From the NCBI GenBank assembly GCA_023159155.1, contig JAJNNX010000004.1, positions 1,302,001 to 1,366,000 of the forward strand: a stretch of 64,000 nucleotides of DNA. The letters run 5' to 3'. Positions 12,641-24,976 of the stretch are shown piece after piece. The notes under the pieces were generated by a model. It did no database searches, was not told the DNA's origin, and saw nothing but the letters and a program-made list of their open reading frames with translations. Numbering within the stretch: position 1 is the first letter of the stretch; every line of letters starts with the position of its first letter. Both the position numbers and the translations under genes were made by a program. This stretch comes from Ustulina deusta. Lineage: Eukaryota; Ascomycota; Sordariomycetes; Xylariales; Xylariaceae.

Positions 12641-15600
12641 GAGTCGCCAAAGTAAGATACTCGTCAGCGGCAATAGCCTATTGCTTACCAGCGTTTGGTT
12701 ATAGTACTACTAGTAGTACCTATCTCGTGCATGCAGCAGGCGTAATCATTCGCAGATAGCCAAGACAACGTGCGGTGAGAGCAGAGCCTTCCGGCGCCGA
12801 TGGCCCCAAGATGAGCGGCGTCTTGATTCGTCCAGCGTGCGTCACATTGGGTTTTGAACGCGCAATTCTCCAAGACACACGCGCAGGTTTTGTTGATAAC
12901 GTGTGGCCGAACCCCCCACTGCGCCGAGCAGGTGTTGTGCCACCGCACGAATGCTTTGCTGCTTGATTGATCAGGAGTTCCGCATGTTCGGAACCAGCTA
13001 TCGGCTGTAGCTTATATTAGATGCTGCAGTCGCCTGTGGCAGATTACGTGCAGCCAGATGGCCTCGTCATCACCCTTCTCGGGAATTGCCCTCAGATTAG
13101 ACCGATGAGAAGGCATGGGTCGCTGCGAGCTGGCGAGCCAGGCTGAAGCGCAATCATCATCAACAAGGCTCGGGATATCACCCTTGACAGCAGGCGTGCA
13201 GATGGGCTGCAACATGTTCTTGACGCCATGTAACCCTGCTGAAGGACAGATCAGCATTGGTGCTGACGATCTTATTATACCCCGATTATATCGCCCGGGG
13301 GCCCTTCTCGGGCTACTCCGTCGGGCATCTAGCTATCTGGACGACCTGACTTCCTCTCCGCCATGATCAGTTCGTAATCTCATGCTCGCTCTCCATTCGA
13401 TGTCATTATAAAGTACAGGATGGGTCAGAGTAGGTGTCTCCCTCCGACTCGCCGCAACCCCTAGATAGAAACTCGTCCTATCAAGTATTCAGTCCCCCGG
13501 AATGCCCAATCGTCCGCCCGCTTGGCTTCATTCCTTCTCTCGAGTCGGGCATGCGGAATATCTGTGACTCTAATTAAACATGCGCCCCGCTGGGCATCGT
13601 TATCACAGCATGGCGAGGTATATTTGCGCCATATCGTTGGAACGTATTATTAATTGCTAAGTGATGGATTCCTTCGACGACCGCATTAGATGCCTCCTTT
13701 TCTTTTTTCATTTCCTTGATAGCTAAAACTCTTCAAGGAACTAACTCTTTTTCTAAATTGCGATATTCAGCCGCGTTATGTAGGTAAGTATCCCTCAGGC
13801 GTGGGGGGGTAGTCAATTAATAGCTGGCTGGCGAGTCATTCATTCTATTGCTTCCTTCGACTCAGCTATGTATTAGATCAGTTTTGGCTGGCGATGTCCG
13901 GGTCTTTTTTTGCAACGATTGAATACCAGCCTCCTTATTTTCCCACATCCTCATCTGACAGGACATTACGGTCTATCAAGCCAGATAAGGATGTGCGCCA
14001 TGGCAGTATATCTCGCCACCCTAGATATGATTCACTTCCGCTGGGCCCGGGCCGCGGCGGTCTGCTGAAGAGTAGATCCCGCGGGTTACATAGCATTGCA
14101 TGACACCAAATGCCCGGGTATCTGTGGGTTTGATGCGGGATGTGGCAAATCGGCGCACGAGCCAGATGGATTACATGGGAGAGAAGATAGAAATAAAAGT
14201 AGACCTCTCTTGAATCCACCAGAGCTTCCGCGTAACTTACGAGCACGTGCCAGGCGACGGTAACGCGCCCAGGGGTGTATCAAGGGATGACAGGAGTTCT
14301 CTTAGCTATTATCACATCATCCCCAGCAATCTGTAGATGCGCAGGCTGTAGACTACGCTCGCGTGAACGAGTATGCTCTCATTGAATAATACAATTGGAC
14401 CTATCGAGAAATTATCATGGGTGAACACATATGCATGCCGTAGATATTACTTGGGCCCATCAGATCCCAGAAGTCACTCATCACCGAAGGGCACAACTGG
14501 AACAATAACAGCCGTTTAGACGATATATTAAAGTGTGGTGAGCAGAGGTGTCGGTTGAAGATCCCGGCATTGTGGTGCCGGGTTTCCAATTGCCAGGCAG
14601 TAACCTGGATCGATAGAATGTCTATAGTCTCTGTTATATAGTTGCTTAAGGATTCCCTAGGCCTTACCGAATAGGGCGTGAAATTTATGATTTCGCGTGG
14701 TCAACTATACTGACAGTAAACCTCATCCTCCATTGCCAGCAACTGAAGGTAATACAATGACCAGTTAAATATTGGATTCACACCATCTGAATCAAGTATA
14801 TAGACACGGAATTATTTCAAAAGACCCATTCTAGTCCTCAACTGAGTCCAGTCGGATTCCTGTTAATTTATTCTTACTGCCTGTAGCACAGTTCCCGAAG
14901 TTGTTCTTGACTTCACTCCTATCAATTTTAATATCGTGTCATAAACCAACAAGCAAAAACTCTAGGACCCTTAGGAACCAGTAAATAAAACAGCTTAGCT
15001 TCAATTACGCTCACTGTGTGGTATTAGAGTTGGAAAAATCCCGGGGCACCAACACGGTAGGCGAAATATCATTATGGTGCGTTCAAGAGTGTTAATATGA
15101 TATGTGGCAGTTTCCATTCGGTTCTCAGGGAGCGATGAAAAAGTCTCATATGAGTATTTTGACCAGTCTCAATAACCGGTCATCCCACGTCGTCGGTCTC
15201 CTTCAATTTACTTAACAGTCTCAGTTATTTGCCGATTGGATATAGCAAAGGCATTGATTTATTTGTCTTGTTAGTTACAACGTTGTAGCATAACAACACA
15301 ATAAACCCCTAGGCGGACTCCAATACCATGGTTGTATTCCAGCATGTTATACACAACAAGCCCAATCGCTCTGAAACAAGGCAGTGTCCTGTGTATATGA
15401 GACAAGCAAATCTACATATCACGAGAACATCCCTACCCCTCGGACAGGCGTAGTGGGAACTTGTCATGTTCTTTATATTGTACGGGGACGTTAAATCTGA
15501 TAGAGCCGAGTAAACATTAATAGCACCTAGAGCACCAAAACTGCTGGCTAACGAGGGGGGATATGCAAAGAAGGGAAAAAGTAAAGATATATGTTTGTTT

Positions 15601-16830
15601 GCGTAGTTCCTAGGGTCACAAAGGAGAAAAGGGGAAATGATATATGAATTTGCAAGCATACGAGAGTAAACCCATCATGTTTACTTCGAATAGCAGCACG
15701 ACTCCTTGACAAGGTCTTCTATACATGTCGGTTGCAGTTTGTTGCTTCTGGTAACATTAACGTAGGGTCCCCTATTGGGACTCAGGTGGCCTATCGACGA
15801 GACGTATAAGTACTGATCCTATCGTTAAATAGTGGATCTAATGTATCATAACGTTCTTCATAAATTAGAACTGCAGCTCTAGCAATTCTGCCTTTTCAGA
15901 CCCCGCCTCTTCGTCGTCAAGGCACAATGGGCCGTGCCCTCCATTCTGATGACAGTACAAACATACCACTCGGGCAAAATGTCAAGTATTTAACACCTGC
16001 CTACTAGTGGTATAATGGTATAAAAGTGTCTTGTTAGTTCCAACTATGATCCCAGTACGTTGTGTCGAGAGTCAACTTTGTGAGTATCATCGTCCTCCCC
16101 GTCCTTTGCTATCCATGGTAACGTTGTTAGGCTTTTGTATCTACCTTGCTATTCAATTCTTGCTGGCGTTTGTAATACTGGAATAGGATGCAAATTATTG
16201 ATATATGCTACATTTATTCGCCCCTTTTAGTCTTGGTTTCCTGTTCAAAATATCCGCTCACGAACACCCCTCTTTTAGATACATATTACGCCTGATGTAA
16301 TAATAGGTCGCCATGGGCATGTCCCTATAACGCTAACTCGATGCCTACGTTGACTTACGGGAATACGAATAAGTATAGATCGTCAGGGGGGGTTATCTGG
16401 ACAATGATACACTATGCTCACGTGGTAGCAATCATATCCATAATGTTCGCTCAACCACATTCTAAAGTTCAAGGGTTCTATGCTACGCAGGCTTACATTC
16501 CGATTGGGTTTAAAAGATGAATGGAAAATCACACACCAACTACCGGAGCCAATGAGGAGATGTTATACGATCGAGGGACCAAAGCTGAAGTTCTGGACTC
16601 GCAATTCTCTAGGTGGCATCACAAATCACGTTCAAGTTGCACGCAGGGTTGCCAGTCGATAAACGGTACCGGGAGTTTGTATGCTGCCTCCGAAACAGGG
16701 GCTCATGCTAACTAACTTTTAGGCTACGGAGTCTGTTCCCATGAACCATGTTAGAGCCATAACGCGGTCCAAATATGCTATACGCCGGTGGTGTTGATAA
16801 TTTCAAGTCGGCAGCACGTCAGTGGCGTAC

Positions 16831-17736
16831 CTACTGGACCTTCTTCAGGTGGACATCACTGAGGGCCAAGGTGGTTAGATTTGTGTACTATGATATGTTC
16901 CATTGGCCTAGATGCCGGGAAGCAACTTACAAGATCAAGTCGGCATTTGGGGGGATATGTCCAGTAAACCCACTGTTTTAACTGGTTAGCCAACTGGTTT
17001 GAATGACAGATACTTTCGCTGTGTCGAGCTATGATATAGATAGTGCGGCGGGAACGCAATTTCGGTGATGTAACATTGCCAACAACAAAAAAAAGTAGAC
17101 TGTGTTCATTGAAACATACCGAGCCCCGTAGCCGAAGTCGCTGGAGAATAGTCACGTTAGTCGCCGACGCATTGATGCCATTCCCACGAGAGTTCATACC
17201 TGGAGATGTCCAAGGTGGCCTTCTCTCCCACCTTCATCTGGGTGACACCATCATCCCAGCCTAGTCATCCAAATCATCAGACAGAGTTTTTCGAAGATGG
17301 CTGTCACAAATCCTACCTCTGATAACCTGGCCAACGCCGATTCGTGTGACAAAGTCGCCTCGGCCGACGGACGAGTCGAACCTATCATCGTGGGTGAGAG
17401 ATTAGTAAACATGTCGGTAATGAGAAGGATGAAAAGGAGCCGACGTCACACAACAGGCACACAGCCGGCACGGAGTAATAATAGTCTCCTTGACATGGCG
17501 GTTGCAGGAGTTGTGAGATGGTGGTGGTGGTGGTGCTGCTGGTGCTGCTGGGATGATGGATGGCGGGGTAGCTTCAGGTCAGGTCGGTGGAACATTTTCA
17601 ATAATACTCACTTGTCGCCCTTGTTATCGGGCTTGCTGGTGTCCTTGAGCCAGCCAGTGTACTCGATGGTGACGGTCTGGCCGGCGGTGGGCTGGGCACC
17701 CGTGCCTTCTGCTATGATAGTTTTAGTGACACCCAT
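16831..17736 (-). CDS. FPR1: FKBP12-type peptidyl-prolyl cis-trans isomerase, 6 exons
   Basis: Cytosolic 113-aa FKBP12: it isomerises Xaa-Pro bonds and in fungi is the receptor through which FK506 and rapamycin inhibit calcineurin and TOR (family knowledge). Exons: 17736-17612, 17381-17317, 17260-17200, 17140-17120, 16972-16931, 16858-16831; every junction is GT-AG and the phases join without a stop. The spliced protein reads MGVTKTIIAEG, GQTVTIEYTGWL, KFDSSVGRGDF, GQVIRGWDDGV, SSDFGYGARGF, HIPPNADLIFDV, ending LKKVQ. All expected pocket residues are present (Tyr of EYTG, Phe-Asp of KFDSS, Val-Ile and Trp of QVIRGW, Tyr of FGYGA, Ile of HIPP, Phe of LIFDV), so an active, drug-binding enzyme is expected. 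Exon 4 is only 21 nt. Intron 1 (17611-17382) contains a GTG/GCT triplet repeat. Confidence 0.95.
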
Positions 17737-20700
17737 TGTGAAGAAGACGTGTGCTTGTTGGTTGCTGTTGAGTTGTGACTTGTGTATGAAGATGAAAGAT
17801 GAATTGATGTTAAAGTTTCCGAAAGAACTGGGGAATGCGGGCGGAATATTTAAGTAGGCAGGTACATAAGTAGCGTAGATATGCAAGTGGGATGTTTAGC
17901 GTCCCTATGACTTATATCTACACCATGTTTCGGCACCTACCTAGGTACTACAGACAAGGGAGCTAGGTATAGAGTACCTAGGCATGGCTAGGGTGAGGGG
18001 TAGGTAGGCGAAGGCCAATACATTGTGGATCCATGTCTTACAATATATGAGCATACCTCGACGGAAAGTACTAGTACCTCCATACATGTCGGTCTAGGAG
18101 ATCAACAGTTTTATTTGCACACTCGCAATCTGAGCGTGGGATGGCATATGTGCCTCGTGTAGAAGATACGGTCTGAGAGGTGGGAACTTGAAAGCTATCC
18201 GCACGCAGTGGGACCCTCAGGGACCTAACCTAGTAGCTGCCACAAACAGCATTAAGGATATACTTCAGCAGAGGTGCCCTAAATTCCAACTTGGTATTTC
18301 CTAACTACCCATTACATACTCCTCTTATCGCAGTTGCAGGTGCATCTGTAGGTATGTATACATGGTGCCAGGTAGGCCAATGATGAAATCAAGAATCAAG
18401 AATCAAGAATCAAGGGCCAGCCCACGTTACGCAACCATCATTTATGCTCATGATCAGAGGTCTTCGGTACCTCGTTGCCCCTGCAAATAACACGTGTGTA
18501 TACCTCGTAGATCCAAACACTTACCTAGTCTGCATGACATCTCGGCACGCCGGAATGGCCAGTAGGAGGTACCTACATAGTAAATATGATGTCGTACATG
18601 ATGATGTACATTCTTGGATGCATTGCCTTGGTACCAGTAGGTACCTGTTCCGAGCATCACGCCGTGTATTCCTGTCACAATCCAGCGGTTGCCAAAGCCG
18701 CACATGCCTCACCGTGAATGGTGGTTGGTGCGACATACATAAATAGTTAATTGGCATCATGTACATGATGTTTGCAAAATGACACCATACATAGAAACCA
18801 ACGCTGATCTCCCCCACCCCGTTAAAGATGACTTGCAGCGCTGGCTGTGTCAGAGTTGGGTTTGTGCAATTAAGGATGATTTCCCTCACCGCAAAGAGCT
18901 TGTTTCCCCCCCAGTTGGTGCGGCTGTGACCCTCAATAAGAAACATCCGATGGGTCACTGCCAAGCATGCAACATTGTACGCCGTAACGGTGGAGCGAGA
19001 TTGGACCAACTCGTAGGAAGTCAAACCTGTCAGTAACACCAAGGACGGCATGCCGTCACTGCGGGAAATCCCCGGCAGTGTTCCGGGAAGCGAAAGCTCG
19101 TGGGCGTGCGGGGAAGTCTATTTGGAGTTGGCCGTCCCAACAATCATACAGCCTGTGTCGTCGTCGACCAACAAACAGACCTCTTGGCTCAGTACTACCC
19201 TGTTCCGCTTATGGCAGGTGTTGTTGACTCTCCCGTGTTTTCGTTCCGGGGAGACATAGTAAGATAAGCGAAGACAAGCTTACAATGTCGGTCTATAAGG
19301 TAGATCATCCAAACAGTGGCGTCACCGGCAGCTAATATCTCTTGCATCGGCGAGAATGGTACTGAGTAGGTCGCTGGACAATACGTGTTGGAATTGCACC
19401 CGTTAGATCCCAGCAATGCCCATCGGTCCGGTACAATGGTGGCCTGTGTTAACAGCATATTTGCTAATCATCCTAAGGTTAGAGTGTCTGACTTTGTCAT
19501 ATACGGGTAACAGGCAACGGAGAGGGAAGCATGGACCATATAACTGCTTCGCATATGAAGAAGCGTATCACAGTTTAAAATTTTTAATTAAAATCCAGTC
19601 TCCAACTGCGTCGTATGAAAGGGATTGAGCACCGGTGTGACAATTATAAATAGAATTATGTCTCATTTTCTCTTCGTAATGATGATCAATACTCCTTTGG
19701 TTTGTTCAAACATGCGAGAATTAGTCTGGGCAACTAATTCACTTATGCAGATTGATTCTTGCGCAGCTCCTTTGTTGCACCCTTTAATCACCACTTCGCG
19801 TCGCGGCAAGTTCCATTGGAAAGGATCTGGTTCACACCTGCAGATACCCCCGGAAGATTCTGCAGCTACGCCATTCGTATCACGCATGCAAACATCTGAG
19901 GGAGGCTCAAGAATGACAAGGCACCGTTGGACTCCTGTCTCTCGCTAAATCAGGTGGACAGGAAAAAAAAAGAACACTGCGTAATTGTTCTCATGGTTGA
20001 TCATGAGACCAAATAGGCTGCGAAATATACAACTCGTCTGCACTAAGGCAGATTTTGCCCTATAGAGCATGCTCCTATTCCTTGACTATATCATACAGCC
20101 CGCCTTGATAATGGCTACTATTAGATACCGACCTAGATTTTGTAGATTTGGAAGGACCGGTGTAGTGCCAATGACCTATTTTTCCAATTATTCTCGCTCG
20201 GCTCATGACTATAACTACAGTCGAGGAACACTACTGGAAACAGCCCTTATAAGCTGCATGGAGTCTTATAAGCTAGCCTAGCAACCGTCAAGGGTAATGT
20301 GCTCACCCAAAGCCATCCTGCCTATAGTCACCTTTGTTATAGACTAATTTTATCTACGAAGCAGATTTCGAAATCTTGACCCGACTATAGCTCTCAGGTG
20401 GCATGTGTCCAAGGTAGAGAAATAGACACCAGTATCCAGAAGGGGTCATTATAGAAGAATCTAGAAAACAGAAAAATGGAACACCAAAACAACCGGCACA
20501 CCAGGGATTTGTAGAGACAGTTGCCCACGAGGTTCTAAAGAGTCCACTAATGTCACCGCACACGTTCTATAGATCAGTCTCGTACCATGAACGACCCCGT
20601 AAACCTGCTTCAGACGTTATACTTCTACACGTGTCTTCGCACAAGATGTGTGACTCAAACCAGATAAGCCCTGTCCGCTTTTGCTTTTCCGAACTTCGCC

Positions 20701-22323
20701 AATGCTGGCCACAGTCATTTATCCTAGGACGTTTAGGATTTGCCGCGTCTTCCATGGCCCACACACATCGCCGTACCACCGACCACGGCCTCTGGCATAA
20801 TCTCTGTTTAACTCGAACTGCCTTTAATTTTCTGAGATCTGATCACGCATCCCCTTTCCCGCTCAGGCAGAGCCGTATATCATAGGTCGAATTCACGTAG
20901 CCGAAGTCCCAGTTTCCGTCGTGGCTCCATAGAACAACGTCGTCACGTTACTCAGTCTTACGAAAATCTCCGGTCATTTCTAGCAGAAGCGCTCCGCGTT
21001 TTTTTCTTTCTTGTTTTCTTAACCCGTTGTTTCTCCTAGACCTTGGCTCAGTACCTAGTCATATATCTCTCCCCTTTGGCCTCACATTGTACAAGACGTT
21101 GCCAGCACATCGTACGACTTCTGGACTTCTGCTCTATATGCATGGTATGATGTGTTACATACCTACTGAGCGAGGTTTTCAGTCACTCTGCGTCTGCCAT
21201 GCTTTCTGACTTTCCAACTCGGGTTTCTGTCGGGCGTCATGTACAGGTGAGGGTTTTCCCGTGGTCGCCCGTAGTCCGTCTCTCCTTGTTACGATCCCTG
21301 CCATCTCACCTAACCAACGACTCCTGATTATTGGTAGGTTACTCTTGTGTGCATATGTGTGTCAGTTTGCCCGGAGACTTTCCTATGCGTCTCTCTCGTC
21401 CTCGCCTCCGCGCCGGACTTCTCCCTTGCTTCTTTCGCTCGGGGTTCCACACTGTCAACTCCAGTTGAAAAAGGGTATCGCCACTCTAGGAGAAGTAGGG
21501 AGAACTCTCAGATCATCCTACAACTACATCGAAGGGATCCTTTACCCTCCACCCTTCCACTTTTGGGAGACTCCTGCACGATTAACCAGAACCAAAAACT
21601 GTTCAGCAAGTTGACAAGCGCTTCTTGAGGTCTTTACACCAAGTCTTTCCACGCAATTTAATGATGGGGAAAAAGGGGCGGGGCAGGGGGCGGGCGACAG
21701 GGATGACTAGGTAACAATTGCAAATATGGGAGACGATTTGTAAGTAAGAAACCTGCGCGCCGAGTGAGGTTGGTTCGGTTATGTGAGAAAAAAAAGGAAT
21801 AGATACATAACAGCCCCCTAAAGTTCTATGGTGATCTATAATCAAATTAGACTGGGCTAGTTGAACCTATGCTTGGTAGGTAATTACCTCACTATATATT
21901 TGATTTGCTCTTTATCATTGGCATATATGAACACATCAAACCTACATCAAGGTTATACTAAAACTAAAAGATGCTGTATCCTTTATCTCACATTATAAAT
22001 ATTATGAATATTCACAATGTCACTTAGGTGGCTTCCCAGACATTACTCCTTGGTGTATATATTAGCAAGCCGACCAGTTGTGTCCTTAGGCGTGTTAATA
22101 TATTATTATCTCAGCCTCTACATAATTTTGTGAGCTGACATTGTAGAGTTGCTAGATAACGATAGGATAGTATTGATGGAATGGAGTCACCGACATAGAA
22201 ACCACTGTGACCGGTGGTATTATAGGCACTGTCCCGTACTTCCCCGCCGTCCTATTGATCTTTTCACAATAGAACTGTCCTATCATAATTGGCGATCGAA
22301 TCTTATTCGTTAGGCTAGTTTTT
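17737..22323. other. 4.6-kb intergenic region, no gene recognised
   Basis: The left end should contain the FKBP12 promoter. Around 17935-18010 the DNA is dense in CTAGGTA/TACCTAGG motifs. A 7-bp tandem repeat lies at 18386-18414. Open frames are short, overlap on both strands and match no family. Confidence 0.5.
18386..18414. repeat. (AATCAAG)4 minisatellite
   Basis: Four near-perfect tandem copies of the heptamer AATCAAG. Confidence 0.9.
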
Positions 22324-22421
22324 GGCTCAGTGGTCTAGTGGTATGATTCCTGCTTCGGGTAACCCCCTTCCATCCTACATGGGAATGCAGGAGGCCCCGG
22401 GTTCGAATCCCGGCTGAGCCC
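22324..22421 (+). tRNA. tRNA-Pro (anticodon CGG) with 26-nt intron
   Basis: The acceptor stem GGCTCAG (22324-22330) pairs with CTGAGCC (22414-22420), followed by discriminator C. The anticodon stem CCTGC (22349-22353) pairs with GCAGG (22387-22391). The loop reads TT-CGG-G, placing anticodon CGG at 22356-22358 (codon CCG, proline). A 26-nt intron (22360-22385) interrupts after position 37, the canonical site. The T arm has CCCGGGTTCGAATCCCGG, containing a good B box; the D region GGTCTAGTGG matches the A box. A TTTTT terminator for RNA polymerase III follows at 22425-22429. The gene stands alone. Confidence 0.96.
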
Positions 22422-22424
22422 TAA

Positions 22425-22429
22425 TTTTT
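22425..22429 (+). terminator. Pol III terminator of tRNA-Pro
   Basis: A run of five T starts four bases after the mature tRNA 3' end. Confidence 0.85.
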
Positions 22430-23296
22430 GCGTGGTTTAGTGACAATTTCTTTTTCGGGTTATGTTCTAGCATTGAGTGGAAAAGTGAAGTTATAAAAGA
22501 GATAGAAGTAATTGATACAGAATCTACTATAAGGGGTAATATATGCACTCCTTTATATTTTCTTAGTAGTTACTCCTTTAGAGTACCAATAAGCTTTATT
22601 ATAACTGAAATATGACCTCCCTGTGAAGGTTGTGGAGCTCGAAATTAGGCAGAACTAAGTTCCACGGATTTATGTAGCGAATACAACATCGAATCTCTGA
22701 TTTACTACCAAATATCTCAGTTTGGGGCTTGTCATTGCAAGGTTTAATATATTGATGAAGATTTTTGTAGTTGCTGCCATGGGACTATCATAGGGGATAG
22801 ACAGCTTGGACAAGAAGTTTTAAGGTTGGTTCACTTTTAACGCCGAACTTTTTGCGACTCGTTGCAATTTCTTAGGTGGAATAATAGGCCACAGTTACAA
22901 ACGCCGGCGCTCGGTTATGATCTGAAAAGGAAAGGTGCCTCAGTGGCTTGTATTTCTCATCACAGCTCTTACTCGACTTTATTATCATCATATAGGAGCT
23001 TGATTGGTATTGAGATTACAACCACTCGAGTATCTGCAAACTAGAGCCTCCATTTACCTGTATCAAGTAACTAATACCTTAGGCTTCTAGTGAGGTCTTA
23101 AGTGTAAAATAACAGTGACTCTTTTTTTATCCACCACTCTAGCAGGCGCACTTTGAATTCACCGTAAGCTAGTTATTAGTCTCACTAGAGACGGAAGTAT
23201 CTCACGTCCTAAGCGCAGCACCCTAATGGTGTCATCAATTCTGGATTATCCCATCCGCAAACTTAATCGTTCAGTCATCATCATCGGTCATAGATT
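22430..23296. other. intergenic between tRNA-Pro and F-box gene
   Basis: Moderately A+T-rich sequence with no recognisable gene. It should include the 3' flank of the minus-strand F-box gene. Confidence 0.5.
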
Positions 23297-24976
23297 CTAT
23301 CTCTCAGTGGTTAGCAAGAAGGGGAACATCGTAACGGAGGCAAGAAGGGTTGGCAAACCGTCGTCATCTTCACCGCTGTTATTATCTTCCCACTGGAATT
23401 TCATGTCGTCGGTGATGTCTTTGACCGACTGGGTGAATGCGCTACCTTTCCAGACCTTCACATACTTGTTTCTTGACACCGTAAAGGTGACTCCGCCACC
23501 ACGCGTGGAGTCGCCTGCCTTAGTCGCAGAAGTCTGCTTTAAGTAAGATAATCCAACGCTTCTAAGTTGGAGGTCGGCTTTCGCCATGTTATTGCATAAT
23601 TGGGCCCAGGGATTTATCTTTGTCTTCCGCGCACACGAGAGCGTGATTTTGTGGAGGCCGACGCCCTCCAGAGTTGATTTGTATTTCTTGTACAAGGCAA
23701 GTAGCACGGATTCTTGCACAGTTGCCATCCCAATCTCTAGAATCTTCAGCTTCGGAAATTCTGGCGCAGGCGGGAAATGTGCGGGTAGAGAAGCGGCGGC
23801 CTTCACGCAAGGGGCTATTAGTTCCATATTGAAGGGTGTTTATTAGCGAGAGCCTTACATTTGCTGATGCCAATGAATCCACGGGCTTCGGCATTGGGTC
23901 CGTAGAATTATCTCTTGCGTCTGCTAACCACAATAGGAACGTTTCGGTGGAAAGAGGTCGGTATGACTGGAAGTTCAGCCGTAAGTGCTCGAGAGCTGAG
24001 AACTTTGCTAGGAACCTCGAAAGGAAATACCCTATTCCCATGATTGGGTTGGTCTCGCCGCCAACGTCGCAGACCCAGACCAAGGGCTGCTCTCCACTGA
24101 GGTTATCTAGGAAGATGGCTGTGAGCTTGCTTAGTGCTAATGAAATCCCGGCGTCGAACCGATCAGGTATCTTGAAAGACTGATCTCGAAATTGGCAAGT
24201 GTGTAAGAGGACCTCCATTCGAGTAAGTTTAGGGTTCCAGCCGGAAACTAGATGGTAGGGTGTTAGCATTCCCCTCTCAAGCTTCCAGAGCGGTGTAGCA
24301 ATGCCTCTATCACGGAGTATCCAGGCTACAGGGCCGGGAGACTGTGTGGGAGCATCTACGTACCCGCAGCATTTCCAATTGCTCTTAGAATCGTCAAGAA
24401 AACGTGTCTGGTATACTCAGAGCCACGATCGCGCCAGCTGTTGATCGTGGTCGGCGAATTTGGGAGCGCTAAGCTGGAACGTGTTTTTGCTACGAATGTG
24501 GGACAACCGTAGCTGTGCCAACCAGTGCCATCGCGACAGCGACTTGACGAGTGGAAATCCCGCATGCCAATGGTCTCGAGGTTAGGCAGATGCGCGAGGG
24601 CATCAGACAACATCTCGACATCGAGGCCGGTGGTGATGAATTCCCAATGGTTCACAGCCTCGGCGTGGTACTGATTGTGCTGCACCGATGCTTCGGCCGC
24701 GCTGTGGTGGCTTGCACCGGCATGAGGGTGCTCGAGATGGATGATGAGATGTGTAAGGCTTGGGCCGAGTCGCGACTTGGCGATGTCGACGAGGGCCTGG
24801 ATGCTGAACTCGATCAGCGCGAACTGCCGCTTCGAGAAGAACTCTCTGGCAAAGGCCCCGAACAGCAAGGCATCCATCTGCTTGCAGCTTCTTCGGAGGT
24901 GTCCATATTCGGGCGTAGTGAGGTGCGACGTGATCTGGAGAAGCACCTCGAGAGGAACGTTGAGCAGGTGAGCCAT
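23297..24976 (-). CDS. F-box protein, 3 exons
   Basis: Predicted substrate receptor of an SCF ubiquitin ligase. The N-terminus MAHLLNVPLEVLLQITSHL followed by LRRSCKQM at about residues 1-45 is a typical fungal F-box (LxxLPxEVLxxIxxyL...LRxvCkxm). The remaining ~450 residues are of the LRR-less, F-box-associated type common in filamentous fungi and show no further motif I recognise. Preferred exons are 24976-24364, 24247-23859 and 23800-23297 (501 aa). Intron 1 (GTACGT...CTAG) contains a perfect GCTAACA branch site; intron 2 is GTAAGG...GAAG. For intron 1 a shorter 38-nt alternative ending at 24326 is also in frame and would add 26 residues, but is near the lower size limit. The target is unknown. 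Confidence 0.75.

Larger units (their letters stand above)
7725..16830. other. 9.1-kb region of normal composition with no recognisable gene
   Basis: On both strands I find no family signature and no convincing chain of spliced exons. The nearest part (about 8320-8700) is pyrimidine-rich on the minus strand, as in fungal promoters, and could hold the start site and leader of MSB2. The rest contains simple repeats (9861-9881, 12603-12640), a 15-bp duplication GTAGTACCTGACAAT at about 9847 and 9902, and a short palindrome GTTCCG/CGGAAC near 12976. The longest open frame (plus, ATG at 11780 to 12403) is treated as chance. Non-coding transcripts cannot be judged by eye. Confidence 0.45.

Noticed and set aside
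23589..24269. 226-codon minus-strand frame read as a separate gene
   Set aside because: Part of it is exon 2 of the F-box gene; the rest runs out of frame through an intron with good splice and branch sites.
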